From Streptomyces lydicus (GTDB lineage Bacteria; Actinomycetota; Actinomycetes; Streptomycetales; Streptomycetaceae), in contig NZ_RDTE01000003.1 of assembly GCF_004125265.1 (NCBI RefSeq), positions 3,968,001 through 4,032,000 on the forward strand: 64,000 nucleotides of DNA. The letters run 5' to 3'. The notes under the pieces are model-generated. The model had not been told where the DNA came from, did not search any database, and worked only from the letters and a program-made list of their open reading frames with translations. A program made the position numbers and the translations under genes. Shown here piece after piece: positions 21,301 to 33,300 of this stretch (its first letter is position 1; every line of letters begins with the position of its first letter).

Positions 21301-24300
21301 TTGGGGCCCGGCCCGAAGTCCCGCCCCGGGCTGTCGTACAGGTCGGTGGAGAGAGCAGCCTCCGACTGTCCCGACTGCTCGTTGTCCTCCCGCTCCTTCT
21401 TCAGCGCCGTCAAGGTCTCGTCGGTGTAGGCCGCCCTCAGCAGGGTGTCCTCGCTCTGGGCACCGAGCCGCTCCAGGCGGTGGGCGCCGACCACGTCGGG
21501 GTCGGACGCGTCCCAGCCGGCCGCGTACGCGTAGGTGAAGGCCGTCGTCACCTGCGCGCGCAGCGCGTCGTTCGGGTCGACGGCCGGGTCGATGCCGAGC
21601 ACCATCGGCAGCAGCGCGTCGACGTCGAGCGTCTCCAGCGTCTCCTCGGCCTTGACCCGCGCCCAGAACATCCGCGAGTGGTGGGCAGTGCCCACGCGGT
21701 CCGCGCCCGTCCGCAGTGCGGCGGCGGCCTCGTCCGCCAGGTCCGCGCCGCTCGTCCAGGCGACCGCCCGGTCCACCGCGTCCGGGAGCCCCGGCACGAA
21801 GTCCCGCAGCGACGTGCCCGGCTGCTGCGTCCCGGCCGCCGCCAGCACCGCACGGTACGCACCCTGGTCCGGATCCGCGCCGCCCTCCGACCGGGCCGCC
21901 ACCACCCGGTGGAACAGGTCCATCGTGAACCGGCCCAGCCCGGTGAACCGGTCGTCGGCCCGCCACATGTCGTCCAGCGCGGCGAAGCCCCGCAGCAACT
22001 CCTCGTAGCCGCCCTGCCGCGCCGCCTCGGCCTGCGCCTTGACGTTCCAGCCGAACACCAGCCGCAGCGCCCGCACCCCGCGCAACACCCGCAACCGGAC
22101 CTCCGCCGACGCCTCACCCGAACCGTCATGCCAGCCGACCACCCCGGCCAACCGGTCCAACTCGGCACCCTTGGGCTCCGGCAGGAAGATGACGATCCGG
22201 CCCTCCCGGCCCCAGAAGTCGGTGAACAGCACCCGGACGCGGCGGCCGTTCACCGTGTCGAGGGTGTCCATGCAGGTGGTGGCACGTACCGGCTGCTCGA
22301 TGTCGTTCGCGATGCGCTGCCCGTAGGGGACCTGTGCGAGCGGGTCCGCGGTGAACTTGCCCTCGTTCGTGTGGGAATCGGCCGTGCTCGGCACGGAGAC
22401 GTCCCGGTAGTCACCCGTCGCGCATCCCTGGATGTCCATCCAGGGACGGGGCCGCTCCAGCACGCTCTTGCGCCGGTGCCACCGCTTCTGGGGCTCGCGC
22501 CCGAACAGCGCCCGCGAAGCACCGTTGCGCAGCGCGAGGTGCGGCCCGCGCGGATCGGCGTGGAAGTCCTCGAAGAACGCGTCGCTCAGCGGGCCGGGCG
22601 CCGGCATGGTGAACGGTGCCGAGTACGTGTTGGTGACGGGGTTGTAGTGCACTGCCTCCGTGATCGTGTCGAGGTGGCGGCTCGCCTCCTCGAAGCCGTT
22701 GTCGACGAGGTCCTTGCGGTGGAAGGAGCGCCGCCCGATCTGCTCGCCCGTCCGGTCGCTGATGATGGCCTGGGTCTGCACGTCCCGGAACTCGGCCATC
22801 GGGTCTCCCTGCAGCGGGTCGAGTGCCAGACCTCGCCGGCTGGGGATCCACTCGCCCTTCCGCTCCCCCTTCCGGCGGATGACGAGCACCGTGGACTCCT
22901 TGCCGTCCGGCTGGGCCAGCCCCACCTCGGCGCTGTGGGCGAACACCGTCATCCCGGTCCGGTCCGCCAGCAGCCGCGGCCCGTCCAGCAGCCCGTCGCC
23001 GGCGAACGGGATCGCCAGCACGACCGGAGTGCCCCGCCGCGGCTTCTGGCGCCTCACATCGAGCGCCACCAGCTCGGCGAACTCCTCGAAGTCGATGAGC
23101 ACTTCGCGGTCGTCGTCCAGGCGTACCACGTACTTGCCGTCGCGCATGTCGCCCGCCACGACGTAGGCCTGCGGGGTCTTCCGCCACGGGACACCCGACC
23201 AGTGCTCCGTGTAGGTGGTGCTGCCGTCCAGGTCGCGCGTCCGCAACCGGGTGGTGTCCAGGCCGGTGACGGGCCTTTCGCTCCAGTTCAGGCCGTGGGT
23301 CCTATGCGCGCTCATCCCCTGGGTGAAGTGCCGCTTCCGATCGGGCGCCAGCACCCCCAGCCTCCGCTCCAGGTGGAAGACGGCCAGCGCCGCCCTGCTC
23401 GTCGCCCGTCCCTCTTCCCGGGCTTCCCAGCACAGCGCGTACATCTCGGCGCGCTGTTCCGCGCTCACCTCCGCGTCCTCGGGCAGGTGCAGGATCTGCC
23501 GGGTCGCCGCGTCCAGGTCCAGCGGCTTGCCATCCAGCCGCCGGTCCTGCCCGCGCAGCTTGTCCAGCGTCTCCACCGCCGCCGTTTCCGGGTCGTACAG
23601 GAACTCCAGCGTCGCCTGCCGCTCGATGTCCGCGGCCCCGGCCGTGCCCACCAGCGCGGCGATCACCGGGTCGCCCTCCGGCAGCCGCACCTGGCCGGTG
23701 GCGCGCGTCACGAAGTCGGAGGCGTGCAGGCGCAGTTCCGCGGGCACGCCGGACTGCCGGTCCGCCAGCTCGTCGTCGAGCTCATCCAGGAATTCGTCCC
23801 GCGCGGCCTCCGCACGCTCGGTGCCGAGCCGCAGCGCGCTCCGCATCCGGTTCCGGTCGCTGTCGCGCGGCGCGTCGGCCCCGTATCCGGTGAAGTCGAG
23901 GTCCGGCAGGGGCACTCCCAGCGCGCGGTTGCGCAACCCCGTCTCGGCCACCCGGACGATCAACCGCTGGAGGGCCGGCGAGAGCTCGGGGGTGTTCGAC
24001 CCCGCGGCGAACGGCACCAGTGTCACCTCCGGCAGCGGCTGCACCGGCTTGGCGGCCACCGGCTCGGTGTGCGGCGCGGAGGCCGGGCGCGCGGCGGTGC
24101 CGGTCATCTCCAGGTCCGGCATCGACTGGCCGGTCCCGGACCGGGCCATGGCCCGCTTCCGGGCGGCATCCTTCCGGGCGGCATCCAGAACTCCAGGGTC
24201 CGGCCGGGAGGACGCGGTGGACACGGAGGACGCGGAGGACGCGGAGGGTGCGGAGGACGCGGAGGGTGCGGTGTCGGACCAGGCCGATTCCCGGGCCGCC

Positions 24301-27300
24301 GGGCCTGCCGTCCGGGGCACCGGCCGGGACGCGGAGGATCGCAGCACCCCGCGCGGCCCGGCCTGGGACCCGTTGGCCGGTGCGACGGGCACCGGCCCGG
24401 CCGCGGTCGGCACCGTCCGGCGGCCCGTCGCGGTCTGCGGTGCCGAGGCGGCCGGCGCGGCTACCCGAGCGGGGGCCGCCGCTGCGAACGGTGCGGCCGG
24501 CCCCTGCCGGGTGACCATCGTGCCCTGGCGGGCGTCGTAGTAGGTCACCACCCCGCCCGGCCCGGGCCGGGCCCCGGCACCGGGCGCACCCGGGCCGGCG
24601 GGGCCCGGGAGGGCGGCCTGCCGCGGCGGCGTGTCGTCGGGGCCGGGGGAGACCCACTCCCCGGTCACCCGCCCGAACCGGCTGACCAGCACGGCCCGGC
24701 CGGTGTCGTAGGAGAACGTCACCACCCCGGAGTGCCCGAACGCCTTGTGGCCGGTGTACCGCTCCAGCAGCCGCAGCAGCTTGAGGTCGTTCGCGGCCGG
24801 GGACGGGACGATCGCCACGATCGGGATGTTCCTGCCCAGGCGCACCCGTGCCACGTCCGCCGCCACCACCACGGCGGCCTCTTCGGCACTCAGCTCCCGG
24901 CGCGACCCGTCCGGCGTGCGCCACTCGATCACGCCGCGCTGTCCGTTGGCCACCCAGAAGTAGGCGTCCCGGCCCCGCCACGGGAGTTCCGCGCCTGCCG
25001 GGCCGGGCATCTGGACCCCCAGCTGGACGCCGTCCTCGTCCAGCTGCTTGAGCCCGATACGGGTCGCGTCGAGCCGTACCGTCGGCCGGTCGGTCCGCCC
25101 CTCCGCCATCGACTCGTCGATGTTCACCGTGGGGCGGCCCCAGTTCAGGCCGGGCATCCGGCGGCCCCGCGCGTCGGTGAAGTAGCGCTCGGGGTCCGGC
25201 GCGTTCCAGCCGAGCCGGTCCAGCACGCCCGGCTTGCGCAGGAAGTAGGCGCCCAGCTCGCCCAGGGTCCGGGCCTGTCCGGCCGCCTCCGCCTCCCCGA
25301 AGAGGGCCAGCAGCGCCAGCATCAGGTCCTCGTCCATGTCCACGGACTCGTCCAGTTGCAGCACCCGGCGTGCCTTGTCCCGCGGGTTGCCGGTGCGCGG
25401 GTCCTGCCTCACCAGCGCCGTCAGCTTCCGCGACGCGACGGTGGGGTGGTCCGTGGTCACCCGGATCAGCGCCACTCGCCGCTGCTCGCGGTCGGCCATG
25501 GCCGGCGGTACGGCCACCGGGCGCGAGACGCCGTTGCGTACGGACACGATCTCCCGTGCCCTCCGCTCGATCTGATCGCCCGTCCACCCCGGGTGCCGGA
25601 CCGCCAGCTCCCGCTTCAGCGCCTCGCCGAAGACGCTGAGCACCCGCCCCGCCCGCTCATGGCCCCGGGTCTCCGCCGACCGGCCCCTCGACCTGCGCGA
25701 GCCGTTGCCGTAACCGGTGATGACCACCTTCAGCTGATCGTTCGAGGCGAGCGCCGCCACCTGCCGCGCCAACTCCGCGATCGGCGCCTCCTGCTCCCGC
25801 GACAGGGCCGAGGACGCCCGGTCGAACGGCACCAGGGTCAAGGCCGCCGGCCCGTCCTGGCGCCGGTCCGACGGCCCGCCGTTCGCGTCCGGCGCGTCAT
25901 CGGACTCCGACTCGTCAAAGTCCGACGAGTCGTCCTCTCCCCCGATGAGGGAGTCCACGTCGACGCCCGCCAACGACCTGTCGTCCTCGTCCGGCTCGCT
26001 GCCCTCGATGAGGGTCGACGAATCGGAGTCGTAGGCGGTCGACGCCCCGGAGTCGTAGGCCTCCGAGGCCCCGGAGTCGCCGGCGTCCGTCGTCGGGTCC
26101 AGCAGCGCGGGCGCCGGACCGGACGGCGTCGGCGACGCTCCGCCGGCCGGCGCGGCAAGTACCTCGCCGGCGGTCGGCGCCACCGGGGCGGCAGCCGGCG
26201 TCCGTCCGGCCGCCGTGACGCCGGGCCCGGCGGGGGCCGCCGGAGCCGCGGCCGGCTCGCCCGGCAGCGGCGCCGACTCCGGGACCGGGTCCGGTATCGG
26301 GCGCGGGGCCTCCACCGGCCGGTCCGACCAGCGAGGGGTGCTCTCGGACCAGGCCAGGGGCGCGCCCGGGGTGGTGGACGAGGGCAGCAGCTTGAGCACC
26401 ACGACGCCGTCCTCGCCGGTCGGAGACAGCTCGGTCCGCACGGCCGCCGAGGCCACGTGCCGCCCGAGCCGCTGGGAGGCCGCGTCGGCGAACCCGGGTG
26501 CCCGCTCGTCCAGTTCCGGGATGTCCAGCACGACCGCGGTGACCAGGCTCTCGGCCCGCAGGACGGGGTCGGCGGCGAGGAGTTCCAGGAACTCGCCGTG
26601 CGTCGTCCGCCGGGTCACGCCCCCGCTGGTGAGGAGGAAGACAGCCGGGTCGGCCGGGTCCAGCCCGGCCCGCACCAGGTAGGGCGCCGGCTTGTCCTTG
26701 CCCCAGGGGTCCTTGCCCACCCAGGGAGCGGCCCCCACCCCGAGCTCGCCCTCGATCCGCGACAGGTCCACGGTCGGGCGGTCAGCGGTCGGGCGGTCAG
26801 CGGCTCCCGTGAAGTCCCGGCCCTCCCCGGCCGTGTCACCGGTGTACCGGGTGCGCAGCGCGGTGGCCTCGCCCAGCAGCCCGGCGTGCTCCAGGTGGTA
26901 GGCGGCGGCCACGTCCGGGTCGGCGGCGTCCCGGCCCTCGGCGAATGCCCGGGTCAGCGTCCGGCGCAGCTGGTCGTGGCGCGCCTCGTCCACGGTCTCT
27001 GCCGGGCCCAGGTGCAGCACCTTACGGGTGAGCGCCGTCAGTTCGTCCTCGTCGAGTGCGCGCGTGCTGTCGTACATCGCGACCCGCGCCCAGAACATCC
27101 AGGACCGCAGCCGGTCCGGGGCGTCGGACAGCGGGGACGGCGGGGCTCCGGCGGTCAGCTCGTCCGCGCCGGCTGCGTCCAGCCAGTCGAGGGCGTCCGC
27201 CACCGCCGGCATCGTCACGAAATCGGTCAGCGCGATGTCGCCCTGCCGCCGGGCGTCGGCCAGCACCGCGCGGTAGCCCACCTGGTCCACGCCCTGCCGG

Positions 27301-30300
27301 CCGTCCGGGTGCGCGGCGACCGCCCGCCGGAACGCGTCGAGGGTGAAGCCGCCCAGCGTGCCTAGCACCGGGTCCTTGTGCCACATCCGCTCCAGGGCGG
27401 CCACGCCGTGCAGCAGGCCCCGGAAGTCCACCGCGTCCGCCACGTCCGCCACTTCCGCCGCGCCCGCCACGTCCACCGCGTCCTCGATGTCCCGGCCGAA
27501 CGTCAGCTTCAGCGCCCGCAGCAGGACCAGCACCCGCTCCCGCACCTCGGGCGCCGCCTCACCGGTCCCCGCGTGCAGCCCCAGGTCCCTCGCCCACGTG
27601 TCCAGCCGATCAGCCGACGGCTCCCGGCGCAGGCTCTGCCAGCGGGTGAGCCGCCCCTGCGCGTCGGTGTACAGGACGTGTACGTACCTGCCGTCCTTCA
27701 CGATCCCGCCGTTTGCACGGTCGGAGACGTACTTCTCGCTCCGCGTCGCGTTGGCCCATCGCTGCCCCGCGGAGAGGTCCCGCAGCGGGTCGACGACGTA
27801 CGGCGGCGCGGCGGCCTCCCCCAGGCCGCGGTTGCCTGCCGGTGCGCCGGCGTCGACGGGGGTACCCGCATAGCAGGACACGGGGCGCTTCAAGTTGGGG
27901 AGCAGGCGGCCGAGCCAGCCGGCCCAGCGATCCAGTTCCTCCCCGCCGATGGCGCGTTGGCTCCCGTCCCGCATCGCCACGACCACCTGGCCCGGCAGGC
28001 CGTGCAGGTACGCGTGGTCCGCTTCGTCTTCCGGACCGGGGCCCGGCAACGGCTGCTCCTCGGACCACTCATTCGTCGCGGGGTTGAAGTGGACGAACGT
28101 CCGCACCTGGTCCAGCCGGCGGCTGAAGGGCGTCCGCAGGCCGGCCAGGTCTTCGGGGGTGAAGCTCATGACACCGTTCAGCCGGCCCGTCCGCTCGCTG
28201 ACGGTCGGCAGGAGGTCCACGTCCGCGTACCAGGCCGGCGCCCCGGGCGGGAACTCCTTCCAGTCGCCCTTCTCCCGCCCGTCCTGCTGGATCAGTTGGA
28301 GCACGCCGGAACGGGTGCTCAGGCCCACCTGGGCGGCGTGCATCCACACCCGGTGGCCCGTGCGGTGTTCCAGCAACGCGGCCAGCACCATGATCTGCCC
28401 GCCGGGGACGGAGCGGGGCAGCACGATCGGCACGTCCTCGGCCAAGCCCTCCCGTTCCAGGTCCCGGGCCACCACCTCCGCCAGTTCCTCGACGCTCAGC
28501 TCCCAGACCGACTCGTCCGGCAGCCGCAGCGTCATCGCGCCGGACCGCTCGCCGGGCAGCACGACGTAGGCGTCCCCCTGCCAGGGGACCTCCTGATGGA
28601 GGTCGATGCTCTGCAGCCGGCCATCGGCCGCCAGCCGCAGAATGTCGGCCTGCGAGGTGTCCAGCTCGGCGACCTGCCGTGTCCACCCGTTCAGGCCCGG
28701 GATCCGGTTGCCGTCCCGGGTGAAGTGGCGCTCCCGGTCCGCGGCGATCACGCCCAGGCCCTCCAGCACACCCGGCTGCCTCAGATGGAAGGCGGCCAGC
28801 TCGCCCATGGTCCGGGCCCGGCCTGCGGCCTCGGCCCGCCCGACCAGGGCGTGGAGCGCGTCGCGGACCGGGCCGTCCACCACCGCGCCCGCCGGCAGGT
28901 GCAGGATCCGGCGCGCCTGCTCCTCTCTGCTCGTCCGCGGCCTGTCGAACCGTCGTGCCTCCAGACCGTCCAGCGCCGCCAGCTTCTTCTTCGCACTCTC
29001 GGCCAGGGGGTCGGCGGGCGGCGCAACGAGCGTGGCAGCGGCGGTGTCCGGCCCGGCGACGGGCGCCACGAACACCGGCCCGGCGCCCGTGGCCACCGGG
29101 GTGGGTGCCGCCGCGTTGGCCACGGGCGGCCCGGCGGAGTGCGGGGGACCGGCGGCGTCGTCGGGCTCCGGGGGGAGCGACTCGGGCGGCTGCCGGCGCT
29201 TGCGCAGCCCCAGTTCGTCCTGCCGCAGCGCGTCGGCCAGTTCGGCGGCCGAGGCCACGCCCGCCCGGCCGAAGTCCATCAGGTGCAGCGCGACCTTCCG
29301 GACCGCGCTCCGGAAGGGGGGCTCGGCGTAGCGGGAGTCGGCGAGCACGTCGTGCAGCTCCAGCGGCAGCACCAAGGAGACGGCGGCGGCCCAGGCGCGC
29401 TCGGCGTCCGTCTCCATGGCACCGTCGGGAGCGGTGCTCGTGAACTGCGCGTCCACGGCGCTCGCGAACTCCTGCTCCGCCTCGCTCCACAGCCGGCGGG
29501 CCGTGTCGGCCGCCGCCGTGTGCAGCTCCGGCGTCCAGCCATGGGACAGCAGCGTCCGCAGCTTCGCCTGCGACATCGGCTCCTTGAAGCCGTCCAACGA
29601 CACCCACTCGCCGCCGTTCAGCACCAGCTCCATCCGCTGGTCGCCGGTCAGCTCAAGGCCCGCGGCCTCGACGTCCGCAGGGCGGACGCGCTCGTTCGGG
29701 GCAGCGCCCCGCAGGCCGGCGGGCAGGTCCTCGCCGGTCATCGCGCGGGCCAGCCACCTGCGGTGGTCCGAGTCCCTGGGCACGAGGGGGGCGGGGGGCG
29801 GTCCGTCGGCGCCGGTTCCGGCGTCAAAGTCCGCTTCGGAGTCGGCGTCGTCGGAGTCGGCGTCGTCGGCCGGCGCCGTGCGGGCCGCGGTCAGGTCCGG
29901 CACCGGGACGCCCAGGCTCCACAGCCGGGACTCGGCGTCCTCCCACTCCGCGCGGGCCTCGGCGACCCGGGTCCAGGGCTCCGCGGCCGGCTCGGCAACG
30001 GCGGCGGCACCGGACCGCGCGTCCGCCTCGGCGGCGGCGACCGCCTCCCGCATGTCTGCCAGCGCCCGCGCGTGCGCGCTCCACGCCGAGTCGAGCGGGT
30101 CCGGCGCGGGCTCGTCCTCCGGCGCGGGAAGGCCGGCCGGGGGTACGGGCTGCGCCGGAAGGACCTCGGCGGCGGCAGAGGGGGCCTCGTCGCCGTCGAA
30201 CGCCGGGGCGGGCAGCGTGTGGTGGTCCGGCTCGGTGGTGCTCGGCGCCGCGAAGGTCCCGGTTCCGGCAGCGGATGCCGGGGCGGCGGGTGCCGAAGGT

Positions 30301-33300
30301 GCCGCGTTCGCCGCCGGCTGCGGCGAAGGGGCCGGCAGCCCCATCGGCTCAAGGTGGGCCGGTCCGTCGCCCAGGTCGGGGTCGGCCTTCCGGATGGAGT
30401 TCTCCGGGGCCTCGGTCTGGCCGGGGAGCGGGACCACGGCGAGGGTGAACACCCCGGTGACCGGATCGGGCCAGAGCACCATGCCGTTGGTGGAGGCGTA
30501 CGTCGTCCGGGCGGTGCTGCCGGCGAACGCTCCCAGCAGTCCGCCGCCCACGGGCCGGGAGCCGGCGGGCATGGGGCCGGCGGGCAGGGTCAGGATCAGC
30601 GGGCCACGCCACATGGAAGCCCGCACGCGCGGGTCACGGTAGGCCAGGTCGGCCAGCGCCTCGATCCGGTGCAGCCAGTGGACGGGCACGTCGTACACGA
30701 AGGCCGGGCCGGTGTCCCCGGACCACGGAGCCACCTCCCTTCCGCACGCCTCGAACGTGCCGTCGGCGTTCCGTCGCAGCCGGGTGAGCCAATGGGGGTC
30801 GAAGGACTGCCCGCGCGGGCGGAGTACGTCGTGGAACTGCCGTCCCCAGGCGGCGTTGGACGTGCCCAGCACACGCGAGCTCGACAGCATGCCCTTCAGC
30901 TCCAGCCGGAAGGACGCCAGCTCGGCACGCCGGAGGTGGTTGCGACCGGCGGCGATCGCCTTGAGCACCACCGTCGAAGCCTCCGGGTCGGTGGCCGCCT
31001 GCGCCGCGGGCCGGTCCAGGACGAACCCGGCGAGCTCCGCCCATCCCGCCTCGGTGAGCTTCGCTTTGTGCTGCCGGTACTTGATCACGGTCCACACCGC
31101 ACGGGACCAGTCCGACTCCTCCATTGCCTGCGACGCGGGGTAGCTCAGGATCAACCGGGCTTGGCTGCCGCCTTCCGGAGTGGCCAGGAAGCTCAGCGCG
31201 TTGGACAGGAACCGCACGGGCGCGAAGCGGGTCAGCGGAATCTTCGGCTGCGCCTGCCAGGCCCGGTTCACCTCCGAGAGAAAGTCGCGGAGGAAGGCCG
31301 GCACATCCGACGGCACCGCTCGCCCTTGTGCCCGCAGCCGGCTGGCGTAGGCGTCCAGCAGAGCCCCGCTCAGCTCGATGGTGAACTCACGACCGCCGGG
31401 AAGGTCCAGACTCGTATCGGCCGCCCGCATCCGCTCCAACTGCCCCATGCCGCGCAAGAGCTGCGGGAAGTCGGAGGCCTTCACCACATCGCCGTCCATC
31501 CAGTGGACCAGCACGCGTGCCAGGGCCAGGGTCCGCTCCCGGGCCTCGGAGCGCTCCTGCTCCGAGGCCCCGGGGCGCGGAGTGAGACCGGCCGCGCTCA
31601 CCCACGGGTCGAGCGCGGCGCCCTTCGGTTCGGGATGCTGGACGTACCACTTGAGCGCGCCTTCGCCGCGCTCATCCGTGTACATCATGATCGAATGCCG
31701 GTGCGCGGGGGGATTGCTGCCGGGGATCAGCTCGGTACGGCTGCCGAACGTATCGCGGACGGCGAATCCCGACCTTTCCGACCGGTTCGCCACCTCGCGG
31801 AGGGTGGAACGGTCGCGGTCGGCGAGGACATTCGACACTCCCATCTGCGCACCGGAAGCGAACCAGGACGGCAACGTCGCGTCCCGCCCACCGGGAGCCG
31901 CGCCATAGCAGTTGACCAGCACGAAGCGAACGTCCAGCGGAGCCCCGGTCAGGGCCAGTTGGTGGGCGATACGCCGCCCGCTTTCCCCGACCCGCACCGC
32001 CACTTGCCCGCTCGGGGTGTTGAAGGCGCACCGCCCCGGCAGACCATGCAGGTCAACGCTGATGACGGGCCGGCCGCGCCACGGCACCTGGAACGGACCC
32101 GCGAGGGGCTTGGACCGACGGGGACGCGTGAAGTAGAAGTCCTCGATCTTGTGGAGGTTGGTGGCCCACAGGGTGACACTCCAGGCGCTCATTGCCTTGG
32201 AGAACTCCATCGACACGAAGCCCGTCATGCGGTGCGACCGGCCGCGGTAGTCCCTTCCGCTGATGGGCAGGGCCATGATGTCCCGGTCCCACACGAGGTC
32301 CCCGCCCGGGAGGGCGGCCGCCGCGGCCAGGGTCTCCCGGTCCCGCACCAGCCAGCGCGAGCGGGGAGCGACACCCGTGCGGTTGTCGTTGTCGAGTTCG
32401 AGCTGGTACCTGAGGTTGTCCTCGCGTCGCCCCCAGCGGGTCGGGCCGGTCGCGGCCCAGGTGTCGTGCCCGTACCGGCGCACGAGCTCGTCCTGGAGGT
32501 AGGTGTTCCACAGGTTGATGCCCGGCATCACCAGCAGGAAGGCGTCGTTTGGTCCCATCACGGTGGGCCGCTGCGGATCGAAGTTGACCAGTTCGACGAA
32601 CACCTCGAAGGGCATCGTCTCCTGGAAGCCCCCGATGCCCCGTACGGTGACGGACTGCTTGTCGGCCGGGGCGCAGTAGAGGTACGGCTGGTAGTCGGCC
32701 GACCGTCCTTCGGTCCAGGGGGCGGGCCCCTCCTCGTCGAAGACGTACGCGGTCCCCCTCCTCCCCGTGGTGGTCGACCGGGTCCGGGTCAGGTCGAGCT
32801 CGGGCATCAGCAGCGAACCCCAGTTCCAGCCGCGCGGGTTACCGGGGGTCGCGGGGATGCGGTACTTGGGGTGGAACGCCCCCTTGCGCACCATGTGGAA
32901 GGCGGACACCGTCTCCAGGCGCGACGCGTCCCGCACCTCGTCGGCCATCGCCGCCTTCATCAGGTCGTGCTCGTCCTCCGGCATCACTACCCGGCCCTGC
33001 TCGAACATCAGGACCCGGGGGGCGAGCTCGTCCAGGTCGAGCAGCCCGCCGCTCAGCTCCGGAACCTTCGCCCGCAGCCGGTCCAGCAGGGCCAGCCCGG
33101 CCCTCCGCTTGGTCCAGAGGGCGGCACGGGTGGGCTTCCGGCCGTACAGATCCGTGAGGATGTCCTCGTAGTACTGTGCCACCGCCTGCGGTACCGGGAC
33201 CACGGCCACGGCACCGGGGGCCGCCGTCCCGGCCGAGGGGCCGGACAGCGCGTCCGGCATCTCGGTATCGGAGTCGGGCCGGACCAGGTCCGGCATCTCG

